A stretch of DNA of 64,000 bases, taken from assembly GCA_964019415.1 (NCBI GenBank), contig OZ025874.1:9511585-9575584 (forward strand), given 5' to 3'. Origin of the DNA: Ianthella basta. Its lineage: Eukaryota; Porifera; Demospongiae; Verongiida; Ianthellidae. Every line of letters starts with the position of its first letter. Position 1 is the stretch's first letter. Under the pieces are notes generated by a model. That model worked only from the letters and a program-made list of their open reading frames with translations. It was not told where the DNA came from and searched no databases. The translations under genes and the position numbers were made by a program. Shown here one piece after another: positions 1 to 13,300 of the stretch.

Positions 1-3000
1 AATTAGGCATGAAATGACAAGGTAAGATGTGGCAAGATTAGGCAAGATATGACAAGGTAAGATTAGGCAAGATTTGGTAAGATATGCCAATGTAAGATTA
101 GTCAAGATTTGGCAAGATATGACAAGGTAATATTTGGCAAGATTTGGCAAGATATGACAAGATAAGATTTGGCAAGATTTGGCAAGATATGATAAGGTAA
201 GATTAAGCAAGATTTGGTTAGATATGACAGGGTAAGATTCGGCAAAATTAGGCAAGAAATGACAAGGTAAGATTTGGCAAGATTAGGCAAGATATGACAA
301 GGCAAGATTAAGCAAGATTTGGCAAGATATGAAAAAGTAAGATTAGGCAAGATTTTGCAAGATATGACATGGTAAGATTTGGCAAGATATGACAGGGTAA
401 GATTTGGCCAGATTTGGCAAGATATGACAAGGTAAGATTCGGCAAAATTAGGCAAGAAATGACAAGGTAAGATTTGGCAAGATTAGGCAAGATATGACAA
501 GGAAAGATTAAGCAAGATTTGGCAAGATATGAAAAAGTAAGATTAGGCAAGATTTTGCAAGATATGACATGGTAAGATTTGGCAAGATATGACAGGGTAA
601 GATTTGACAAGATTTGGCGAGATGTGACAAGGTAAGATTAGTCAAGATTTGGCAAGATATGAAAAAGTAAGAATAAGCAAGATTTGGCAAGATAAGACAA
701 CGTAAGATCAGGCAAGATTTGGCAAGATATGACAAGGTAAGATTTGGCAAGATTAGGCAAGATATGACAAGGTAAGATTTGGCAAGATTTGGCCAGATTT
801 GGCAAGATATGACAAGGTAAGATTCGGCAAAATTAGGCAAGAAATGACAAGGTAAGATTTGGCAAGATTAGGCAAGATATGACAAGGTAAGATTAGGCAA
901 GATTTGGTAAGATATGCCAATGTAAGATTAGTCAGGATTTGGAAAGATATGACAAGGTAATATTCGGCAAGATTTGGCAAGATATGACAAGGTATGATTA
1001 GGCAAGATTTAGCAAGATATGACAAGGTAAGATTTGGCAAGATTTGGCAAGATATGACAAGGTAATATTTGGCAAGATTTGGCAAGATATGACAGGATAA
1101 GATTTGGCAAGATTTGGCAAGATATGAAGGTAAAATTAAGCAAGATTTGGTAAGATATGAGAAGGTAAGAATTTGAAAGATTTGGCAAGATTTGACAAGG
1201 TAAGATTTGGCAAGATTTGGCAAGATATAACAAGGTAAGATTAAGTAAGATTTGGCAAGATATGAAAAAGTAAGATTAGACAAGATTTGGCAAGATATGA
1301 CATGGTAAGATTGGGCAAAGTTTGGCAAGATTTGACAGGGTAAGATTTGGCAAGATTTGGCAAGATATGACAATGTAAGATTAGGCAAGATTTGGCAAGA
1401 TATGATAAGGTAAGATTTGGCAAGATTTGGTGAGATATGACAAGGTATGATTAGTCAAGATTTGGCAAGATATGAAAAAGTAAGAATAAGCATGATTTGG
1501 CAAGATATGACAAGGTAAGATTAAGCATGATTTGGTAAGATATGACAATGTAAGATTAGGCAAGATTTGGCAAGATATGACAAGGTAAGATTTGGCAACA
1601 TTTGGCAAGATATGACAAGATAAGATTTGGCAAGATTTAGTAAGATATGACAAGGTAAGATTCGGCAAGATTTGGAAAGATATGACAAGGTAAGATTTCG
1701 CAAGATTTGGCAAGATATGACAAGGTAAGATTAGGCTAGATTTGGTAAGATATGACAAGATAAGATTTGGCAAGATTTGGCAAGATATGACAAGGTAAGA
1801 TTAAGCATGATTTGGTAAGATATGACAAGGTTAGATTAGGCAAGATATGGCAAGATATGACATGGTAAGATTTGGCAAGATTTGGCACGATATGACAAGG
1901 TAAGATTTGGCAAGCTTAAGATTAGGCAAAATATGACAAGGTAAGATTTGGCAAGATTTGGCAAAATTTAGTAAGATTTGACAAGGTAAGATTTGGCAAG
2001 ATTTTGCAAGATATGACAAGGTAATATTTGGCAAGATTTGGCAAGATATGACAGGATAAGATTTGGCAAGATTTGGCAAGATATGAAGGTAAAATTAAGC
2101 AAGATTTGGTAAGATATGAGACGGTAAGAATTGGAAAGATTTGGCAAGATATGACAAGGTAAGATTTGGCAAGATTTTGCAAGATATAACAAGGTAAGAT
2201 TAAGTAAGATTTGGTAAGATATGAAAAAGTAAGATTAGGCAAGATTTGGCAAGATATGACATGGTAAGATTTGGCAAGATTTGGCAAGATTTGACAGGGT
2301 AAGATTTGGCAAGATTTGGCAAGATATGACAATGTAAGATTAGGCATGATTTGGCAAGATATGATAAGGTAAGATTTGGCAAGATTTGGCGATATATGAC
2401 TAGGTATGATTAGTCAAGATTTGGCAAGATATGAAAAAGTAAGAATATGCAAGATTTGGCAAGATATGACAAGGTAAGATCAGGCAACATTTGGCAAAAT
2501 ATGACAAGGTAAGATTTGGCAAGATTAGGCAAGATATGACAAGGTAAGATTTGGCAAGGTTTGGCAAAATTTAGTAAGATATGACAAGGTAAGATTCGGC
2601 AAGATTTGGAAAGATATGACAAGGTAAGATTCCGCAAGATTTGGCAAGATATGACAAGGTAATAATTGGCAAGATTTGGCAAGATATGACAAGATAAGAT
2701 TTGGCAAGATTTGGCAAGATATGACAAGATAAGATGTGGCAAGATTTGGCAAGATATGATAAGGTAAGATTAAGCAAGATTTGGTAAGATATGACAAGGT
2801 AAGATTAGGCAAGATTTGGTAAGATAAGATAAGGTAAGCTTTGGCAAGATTTGACAAGGTACGATTAGTTAAGATTTGGCAAGATATGACAAGGTAAAAG
2901 TTGGCAAGATTTGGCAAGATATGACAAGGTAATATTTGGCAAGATTTGGCAAGATATGACAAGGTAAGATTAGGCAAGATTTGGCAAGATATGATAAGGT

Positions 3001-6000
3001 AAGATTTGGCAAGATTTGGCGAGATATGACAAGGTATGATTAGTCAAGATTTGGCAAGATATGAAAAAGTAAGAATAAGCATGATTTGGCAAGATAAGAC
3101 AAGGTAAGATCAGGCAACATTTGGCAAGATATGACAAGGTAAGATTTGGCATGCTTAAGATTAGGCAAGATATGACAAGGTAAGATTTGGCAAGATTTGG
3201 CAAAATTTAGTAAGATATGACAAGGTAAGATTTGGCAAGATTTTGCAAGATATGACAAGGTAATATTTGGCAAGATTTGGCAAGATATGACAGGATAAGA
3301 TTTGGCAAGATTTGGCAAGATATGAAGGTAAAATTAAGCAAGATTTGGTAAGATATGAGAAGGTAAGAATTGGAAAGATTTAGCAAGATTTGACAAGGTA
3401 AGATTTGGCAAGATTTGGCAAGATATAACAAGGTAAGATTAAGTAAGATTTGGCAAGATATGAAAAAGTAAGATTAGACAAGATTTGGCAAGATATGACA
3501 TGGTAAGATTGGGCAAGGTTTGGCAAGATTTGACAGGTTAAGATTTGGCAAGATTTGGCAAGATATGACAAGGTAAGATTAGGCAAGATTTGGCAAGATA
3601 TGACAAGGTAAGATCAGGCAACATTTAGCAAGATATGACAAGGTAAGATTTGGCAAGCTTAAGATTAGGCAAATTATGACAAGGTAAGATTTGGCAAGAT
3701 TTGGCAAAATTTAGTAAGATATGACAAGGTAAGATTTGGCAAGATTTTGCAAGATATGACAAGGTAATATTTGGCAAGATTTGGCAAGATATGACAGGAC
3801 AGGATTTGGCAAGATTTGGCAAGATATGAAGGTAAAATTAAGCAAGATTTGGTAAGATATGAGAAGGTAAGAATTGGAAAGATTTGGCAAGATATGACAA
3901 GGTAAGATTTGGCAAGATTTGGCAAGATATAACAAGGTAAGATTAAGTAAGATTTGGCAAGATATGAAAAAGTAAGATTAGGCAAGATTTGGCAAGATAT
4001 GACATGGTAAGATTTGGCAACATTTGGCAAGATTTGACAGGGTAAGATTTGGCAAGATTTGGCAAGATATGACAATGTAAGATTAGGCAAGATTTGGCAA
4101 GATATGATAAGGTAAGATTTGGCAAGATTTGGCGATATATGACTAGGTATGATTAGTCAAGATTTGGCAAGATATGAAAAAGTAAGAATATGCAAGATTA
4201 GGCAAGATATGACAAGGTAAGATCAGGCAACATTTGGCAAAATATGACAAGGTAAGATTTGGCAAGATTAGGCAAGATATGACAAGGTAAGATTTGGCGA
4301 GGTTTGGCAAAATTTAGTAAGATATGACAAGGTAAGATTCGGCAAGATTTGGAAAGATATGACAAGGTAATATTTGGCAAGATTTGGCAAGATATGACAA
4401 GATAAGATTTGGCAAGATTTGGCAAGATATGACAAGATAAGATGTGGCAAGATTTGGCAAGATATGATAAGGTAAGATTAAGCAATATTTGGTAAGATAT
4501 GACAAGGTAAGATTAGGCAAGATTTGGCAAGATATGACAAGGTAATATTTGGCAAGATTTGGCAAGATATGACAAGGTAAGTTTAGGCAAGATTTGGCAA
4601 GATATGATAAGGTAAGATTTGGCAAGATTTGGCGAGATATGACAAGGTAAGATTTGGCAAGCTTAAGATTAGGCAAAATATGACAAGGTAAGATTTGGCA
4701 AGATTTGGCAAAATTTAGTAAGATATGACAAGGTAAGATTTGGCAAGATTTTGCAAGATATGACAAGGTAATATTTGGCAAGATTTGGCAAGATATGACA
4801 GGATAAGATTTGGCAAGATTTGGCAAGATATGAAGGTAAAATTAAGCAAGATTTGGTAAGATATGAGAAGGTAAGAATTGGAAAGATTTGGCAAGATATG
4901 ACAAGGTAAGATTTGGCAAGATTTGGCAAGATATAACTAGGTAAGATTAAGTAAGATTTGGCAAGATATGAAAAAGTAAGATTAGGCAAGATTTGGCAAG
5001 ATATGACATGGTAAGATTTGGCAAGATTTGGCAAGATTTGACAGGGTAAGATTTGGCAAGATTTGGCAAGATATGACAAGGTAAGATTAGGCAAGCTTTG
5101 GCAAGATATGATAAGGTAAGATTTGGCAAGATTTGGCGATATATGACTAAGTATGATTAGTCAAGATTTGGCAAGATATAAAAAAGTAAGAATAAGCAAG
5201 ATTTGGCAAGATATGACAAGGTAAGATCAGACAACATTTGGCAACATATGACAAGGTAAGATTTGGCAAGATTAGGCAAGATATGACAAGGTAAGATTTG
5301 GCAAGATTTAGCAAGATATAACAAGGTAAGATTAAGTAAGATTTGGCAAGATATGAAAAAGTAAGATTAGACAAGATTTGGCAAGATATGACATGGTAAG
5401 ATTGGGCAAGGTTTGGCAAGATTTGACAGGGTAAGATTTGGCAAGATTTGGCAAGATATGACAAGGTAAGATTAGGCAAGATTTGGCAAGATATGATAAG
5501 GTAAGATTTGGCAAGATTTGGCGAGATATGACAAGGTATGATTAGTCAAGATTTGGCAAGATATGAAAAAGTAAGAATAAGCATGATTTGGCAAGATATG
5601 ACAAGGTAAGATCAGGCAACATTTGGCAAGATATGACAAGGTAAGATTTGGCAAGCTTAAGATTAGGCAAAATATGACAAGGTAAGATTTGGCAAGATTT
5701 GGCAAAATTTAGTAAGATATGACAAGGTAAGATTTGGCAAGATTTTGCAAGATATGACAAGGTAATATTTGGCAAGATTTGGCAAGATATGACAGGATAA
5801 GATTTGGCAAGATTTGGCAAGATATGAAGGTAAAATTAAGCAAGATTTGGTAAGATATGAGAAGGTAAGAATTGGAAAGATTTGGCAAGATATGACAAGG
5901 TAAGATTTGGCAAGATTTGGCAAGATATAACAAGGTAAGATTAAGTAAGATTTGGCAAGATATGAAAAAGTAAGATTAGGCAAGATTTGGCAAGATATGA

Positions 6001-9000
6001 CATGGTAAGATTTGGCAAGATTTGGCAAGATTTGACAGGGTAAGATTTGGCAAGATTTGGCAAGATATGACAAGGTAAGATTAGGCAAGATTTGGCAAGA
6101 TATGATAAGGTAAGATTTGGCAAGATTTGGCGATATATGACTAGGTATGATTAGTCAAGATTTGGCAAGATATGAAAAAGTAAGAATATGCAAGATTTGG
6201 CAAGATATGACAAGGTAAGATCAGGCAACATTTGGCAAAATATGACAAGGTAAGATTTGGCAAGATTAGGCAAGATATGACAAGGTAAGATTTGGCAAGG
6301 TTTGGCAAAATTTAGTAAGATATGACAAGGTAAGATTCGGCAAGATTTGGAAAGATATGACAAGGTAAGATTCCGCAAGATTTGGCAAGATATGACAAGG
6401 TAATATTTGGCAAGATTTGGCAAGATATGACAAGATAAGATTTGGCAAGATTTGGCAAGATATGACAAGATAAGATGTGGCAAGATTTGGCAAGATATGA
6501 TAAGGTAAGATTAAGCAAGATTTGGTAAGATATGACAAGGTAAGATTAGGCAAGATTTGGTAAGATAAGATAAGGTAAGCTTTGGCAAGATTTGACAAGG
6601 TACGATTAGTTAAGATTTGGCAAGATATGACAAGGTAAAAGTTGGCAAGATTTGGCAAGATATGACAAGGTAATATTTGGCAAGATTTGGCAAGATATGA
6701 CAAGGTAAGATCAGGCAAGATTTGGCAAGATATGATAAGGTAAGATTTGGCAAGATTTGGCGAGATATGACAAGGTATGATTAGTCAAGATTTGGCAAGA
6801 TATGAAAAAGTAAGAATAAGCATGATTTGGCAAGATATGACAAGGTAAGATCAGGCAACATTTGGCAAGATATGACAAGGTAAGATTTGGCAAGATTTGG
6901 CAAAATTTAGTAAGATATGACAAGGTAAGATTTGGCAAGATTTTGCAAGATATGACAAGGTAATATTTGGCAAGATTTGGCAAGATATGACAGGATAAGA
7001 TTTGGCAAGATTTGGCAAGATATGAAGGTAAAATTAAGCAAGATTTAGTAAGATATGAGAAGGTAAGAATTGGAAAGATTTGGTAAGATATGACAAGGTA
7101 AGATTTGGCAAGATTTGGCAAGATATAACTAGGTAAGATTAAGTAAGATTTGGCAAGATATGAAAAAGTAAGATTAGGCAAGATTTGGCAAGATATGACA
7201 TGGTAAGATTTAGCAAGATTTGGCAAGATTTGACAGGGTAAGATTTGGCAAGATTTGGCAAGATATGACAATGTAAGATTAGGCAAGATTTGGCAAGATA
7301 TGATAAGGTAAGATTTGGCAAGATTTGGCGATATATGACTAGGTATGAATAGTCAAGATTTGGCAAGATATGAAAAAGTAAGAATAAGCAAGATTTGGCA
7401 AGATATGACAAGGTAAGATCAGGCAACATTTGGCAAGATATGACAAGATAAGATTTGGCAAGATTAGGCAAGATATGACAAGGTAAGATTTGGCAAGGTT
7501 TGGCAAAATTTAGTAAGATATGACAAGGTAAGATTCGGCAAGATTTGGAAAGATATGACAAGGTAAGATTTCGCAAGATTTGGCAAGATATGACAAGGTA
7601 AGATTAGGCTAGATTTGGTAAGATATGCCAAGGTAAGATTTGGCAAGATTTGGCAAGATATGACAAGGTAATATTTGGCAAGATTTGGCAAGATATGACA
7701 AGATAAGATTTGGCAAGATTTGGCAAGATATGACAAGGTAAGATTAAGCATGATTTGGTAAGATATGACAAGGTTAGATTAGGCAAGATTTGGCAAGATA
7801 TGACATGGTAAGATTTGGCTAGATTTGGCAAGATATGAGAAGGTATGATTAGTCAAGATTTGGCAAGATATGAAAAAGTAAGAATAGGCAAGATTTGGCA
7901 AAATATGACAACTTAAAGGTAAGAGTTGACAAGATTTGGCAAGATATAATAAGGTAAGATCAGGCAATATTAGGCAAGATATGACAAGGTAAGATTTGGC
8001 AAGATTAGGCAAGATATGACAAGGTAAGATTTGGCAAGATTTGGTAACATATAACAAGGTAAGATATGACAAGGTAAGATTAAGCAAGATTTGGCAAGAT
8101 ATGAAAATTTAAGATTAGGCAAGATTAGGCAAGATATGACATGGTAAGATTTGGCAAGATTTGGCAAGATATGACAGGGTAAGATTTGGCAAGATTTGGC
8201 AAGATATGACAAGGTAAGATTTGGCAAGATTTGGCGAGATATGTCAAGGTAAGATTAGTCAAGATTTGGCAAGATATGAAAAAGTAAGAATAAGCAAGAT
8301 TTGGCAAGATATGACAAGGTAAGATCAGGCAAGATTTGGCAAGATATGACAAGGTAAGATTTGGCAAGATTAGGCAAGATATGACAAGGTAAGATTTGGC
8401 AAGATTTGGCCAGATTTGGCAAGATATGACAAGGTAAGATTCGGCAAGATTTGGCAAGATATGACAAGGTAATATTTGGCAAGATTAGGCAAGATATGAC
8501 AAGGTAAGATTAGGCAAGATTTGGCAAGATATGACAAGGTAAGATTTGGCAAGATTTGGCAAGATATGACAAGGTAATATTTGGCAAGATTTGGCAAGAT
8601 ATGACAAGATAAGATGTGGCAAGATTTGGCAAAATATGATAAGGTATGATTAAGCAAGATTTGGTAAGATATGACAAGGTAAGATTAGGCAAGATTTGGT
8701 AAGATATGACAAGGTAAGCTTTGGCAAGATATGACAAGGTAAGATTAGTCAAGATTTGGCAAGATATGACAAGGTGAGATTAGGCAAGATTTGGCAAGAT
8801 ATGACAAGGTAATATTTGGCAAGATTTGGCAATATATGACAAGGTGAGATCAAGCAAGATTTGGCAAGATATGAAAAAGTAAGAATAAGCAAGATTTGGC
8901 AAGATATGACAAGGTAAGATTAGGCAAGATTTGGCAAGATATGACAAGATAAGATTTGGCAAGATTAGGCAAGATATGAATAGGTAAGATTTGGCAAGAT

Positions 9001-10311
9001 TTGGCAATATATGAGAAGGTAAGATTAAGCAAGATTTGGCAAGATATGAAAAGGAAGAATAGGCAAGATTTGGCAAGATATGACAACTTAAAGGTAAGTC
9101 TTGGCAAGATTTGGCAAGATATGACAAGGAAAGATCAGGCAAGATTTGGCAAGATATGAGAAGGTAAGATTTGGCAAGATTAAGCAAGATATGACAAGGT
9201 AAGATTTGGCAAGATTTGGCAAGATATGACAAGGTAAGAATTGGCAAGATTTAGCAAGATATGACAAGGTAAGATTAAGCAAGATTTGGCAAGATATGAC
9301 AAGGTAAGATTTGGTAAGATTTGGCAAGATATGACATGGTAAGATTTGGCAAGATTTGGCAAGATATGACAGGGTAAGATTTGGCAAGATTTGGCAAGAT
9401 ATGACAAGGTGAGATTAGGCAAGATTTGGCAAGATATGACAAGATAAGCTTTGGCAAGATTTGGCGAGATATGACAAGATTAGTCAAGATTTTGCAAGAT
9501 ATGAAAAAGTAAGAATAAGCAAGATTTGGCAAGATATGACAAGGTAAGATCAGGCAAGATTTGGCAAGATATGACAAGGTAAGATTTGGCAAGATTAGGC
9601 AAGATATGACAAGGTAAGATTTGGCAAGATTTGGCAAGATTTGGCAAGATATGAGAAGGTAAGATTCGGCAAGATTTGGGAAGATATGAAAGGTGAGATT
9701 TGGCAAGATTAGGCAAGATATGACAAGGTAAGATTAGGCAAGATTTGGTAAGATTTGCCAAGGTAAGATTTGGCAAGATTTGACAAGGTAATATTTGGCA
9801 AGATTTGGCAAGATATGACAAGATAAGATTTGGCAAGATATGATAAGGTAAGATTAAGCAAGATTTTGTAAGATATGACAAGGTAAGATTAGGCAAGATT
9901 TGGTAAGATATGACAAGGTAAGTTTTGGCAAGATATGACAAGGTAAGATTAGTCAAGATTTGGCAAGATATGACAAGGTAAAATTTGGCAAGATTTGGCA
10001 AGATATGACAAGGTAATATTTGGCAAGATTTGGCAATATATGACAAGGTGAGATTAAGCAAGATTTGGCAAGATCTGAAAAAGTAAGATTAGGCAAGATT
10101 TGGCAAGATATGACAAGGTAAGATGAGGCAAGATTTGGCAAGATATGACAAGGTAAGATTAAGCAAGATTTGGCAAGATATGACAAGGTAAGATTTGGCA
10201 AGATTTGGCAAGATATGAGAAGGTAAGATTAAGCAAGATTTGGCAAGATATGAAAAGGAAGAATGGGCAAGATTTGGCAAGATATGACAAGGTAAGATTA
10301 GGCAAGATTTG
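1..10311 (+). repeat. 35-bp satellite array, left arm (G/A-rich strand on top)
   Basis: The stretch is filled by a 35-bp unit made of decamers GATTTGGCAA, GATTTGGCAA and GATATGACAA followed by the pentamer GGTAA. Units vary by substitutions (GATTAGGCAA, GATTAAGCAA, GATTTGGTAA) and by gain or loss of a decamer. Longer-period order is visible: blocks recur at about 994 bp (near 3,674, 4,669 and 5,663) and a block near 2,410 recurs near 6,151. Long reading frames on the minus strand arise because the C/T-rich strand of the consensus has no stop in any frame; their product is a monotonous 35-residue repeat (one per 105 bp) and is not credible as a gene. No other gene is seen in the array. Confidence 0.97.
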
Positions 10312-10327
10312 GTTACCTTGTCATATC
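10281..10327. other. Inversion point of the satellite array
   Basis: The array switches orientation at 10,311-10,313. GATATGACAAGGTAA (10,281-10,295) faces its exact reverse complement at 10,313-10,327 across 17 bases. The symmetry continues outward imperfectly, because all sequence to the left is the G/A-rich orientation and all to the right is the C/T-rich one. The junction is therefore the centre of a very large imperfect palindrome. Confidence 0.9.
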
Positions 10328-13300
10328 TTGCTAAATCTTGCCAATTCTTACCTTGACATTTCTTGCCAAATCTTGCCAAATCTTACCTTGTCATATCTTG
10401 CCTAATCTTGCCAAATCTTACCTTCTCATATCTAATCAAATCTTGCCAGAACTTACCTTGTCATATCTTGCCAAATCTTGCCAAGTCTTACCTTTAAGAT
10501 GTCATATCTTGCCAAATCTTGCCAAATCTTACCTTTTCATATCTTGCCTAATCTTGCCAAATCTTACCTTCTCATATCTTGCCAAATCTTGCCAAATCTT
10601 ACCTTGTCATATCTTGCCAAATCTTGCCAAATCTTACCTTGTCATATCTTGCCAAATCTTGCCTAATCTTACCTTGTCATATCTTGCCAAATCTTGCCTA
10701 ATCTTACTTTTCATATCTTGCCAAATCTTGCTTAATCTCACCTTGTCATATATTGCCAAATCCTGCCAAATCTTACCTTCATATCTTGCCAAATCTTGCC
10801 AAATCTTATCTTGTCATAACTTGCCAAATCTTGACTCATATCTTGCAAAATCTTACCTTGTCATATCTTACGAAATCTTCCTTTATCTTACTTATTCATA
10901 TCATGCCAAATCTTGCTTAATCTCACCTTGTCATATCTTGCCAAAACTTGCCAAACATTACCTTGTCATATCTTGCCAAATCTTGCTCAATCTTACCTTA
11001 TCATATCTTGCCAAATCTTGCCAAATTTCATCTTCTCATATCTTGCCAAATCTTGTCAAATATTACCTTATCATATCTTGCCAAATCTTGCCAAATCTTA
11101 CCTTGTCATATCTTGCCAAATCTTGACTAATCTTACCTTGTCATATCTTGCCAAATCTAGCCAAATATTACCTTGTTATATCTTGCCAATTCTTGACGAA
11201 TCTTACCTTGTCATATCTTGCCAAATCTTGCCAAATATTACCTTGTCATATCTTGCCAAATCTTGCCAAATCTTATCTTGTTATATCTTGCCAAATCTTG
11301 CCTAATCTTACCTTCATATCTTGCTTAATCTTGCCAAATCTTAACTTGTCATATCTTGCCAAATCTTGCCTAATCTTACTTTTTCATATCTAGCCAAATC
11401 TTGCTTAATCTTACCATGTCATATCTTGCAATATCTTGCCAAATCTTATCTTCAGTTGTCATATTTTGCAAAATCTTGCCTTATCTTACTTTTCATATCT
11501 TGCCAAATCTCGCTTAATCTTACCTTGTCATATCTTGCCAAATCTTACAAATTCTTACCTTGTCATAACTCGCCAAATCTTGCCTAATCTTGCTAAATCT
11601 TACCTTGTCATATCTTGACAAATCTTGACTAATCTTACCTTGCCATATCTTGCCAAATCTTGCCAAATCTTACCTTGTCATATCTTGCCAAATCTTGCCA
11701 AATCTAACCTTGTCATATCTTATCATATCTTGCTTAATCTTACCTTGTCATATCTTGCCAAATCTTTCTAATTCTTACCTTGTCATAAATTCCCAAATCT
11801 TGCTTAATCTTACCTTCATATCTTGCCAAATCTTGCCAAATCTTATCTTGTCATATCTTGCCAAATCTTGCCAAATATTACCTTGTCATATCTTGCCAAA
11901 TCTTACCAAATCTTACCTTATCATATCTTTCCAAATTTTGCCTAATCTTACCTTATCATATCTTACAAAATCTTGCCGAATCTTACCTTGTCATATCTTA
12001 CCAAATCTTGCCAAATCTTGCCAGATCTTACATTGTCATATCTTGCCTAATCTTGCCAAATCTTACCTTGTGATGTCTTGCCAAATCTTGCCTGATCTTA
12101 CCTTGTCATATCTTGCCAAATCTTGCCAAATCTTACCTTGTCATATCTTGCCAAATCTTGACTAATCTTACCTTGTCATATCTTGCCAAAGCTTACATTG
12201 TCATATTTTACCAAATCTTGCCTAATCTTACTTTTTATATCTTGCTTAATCTCACCTTGTCATATCTTGCCAAATCTTGCCAAATCTTATCTTCTCATAT
12301 CTTGCCAAATCTTGCCAAATCTTACCCTGTCATATCTAGCCAAATCTTGCCAAATCTTATTTTGTCATATCTTGCCAAATCTTGCCTAATCTTACTTTTT
12401 CATATATTGCCAAATCTTGCTCAATCTTACCTTGTCATATCTTGCCTTATCTTGCCAAATCTTATTTTCTCATATCTTGCCAAATCTTGCCAAATATTAC
12501 CTTATCATATCTTGCCAAATCTTGCCAAATCTTATCTTGTCATATATTGCCAGATCTTGCCAAATATTACCTTGTCATATCTTGCCAAATCTTGCCAAAT
12601 CTTATCTTCTCATATCTTGCCAAATCTTGCCAAATCTTATCTTGTCATATATTGCCAGATCTTGCCGAATATTACCTTGTCATATCTTGCCAAATCTTGC
12701 TAAATCTCATCTTCTCATATCTTGCCAAATATTGCCAAATATTACCTTATCATATCTTGCCTAATCTTGCCAAATCTTATCTTCTCATATCTTGCCTAAT
12801 CATGCCAAATATTACCTTATCATATCTTGCCAAATCTTGCCAAATCTTACCTTGTCATATATTGTCAGATCTTCCAAATATTGCATTGTCATATTTTGCC
12901 AAATCTTGCCAAATCTTACCATTTCATATCTTGCCAAATCTTGACTAATCTTACCTTGTCATATCTTGCCAAAGCTTATCGTGTCATATTTTACCAAATC
13001 TTGCCTAATCTTACTTTTTCATATCTTGCCAAATCTTGCTTAATCTCACCTTGTCATATCTTGCCAAATTTTGCCAAACATTACCTTGTCATATCTTGCC
13101 AAATCTTGCTTAAATTTACCTTGTCATATCTTGCCAAATCTTGCCAAATCTAATCTTCTCACATCTTGCCAAATCTTGCCAAATATTACCTTATCATATC
13201 TTGCCAAATCTTGCCAAATCTTATCTTGTCATATCTTGCCAAATCTGGCCAAATATTACCTTGTCATATCTTATCAATTCTTGCCGAATCTTACCTTATC

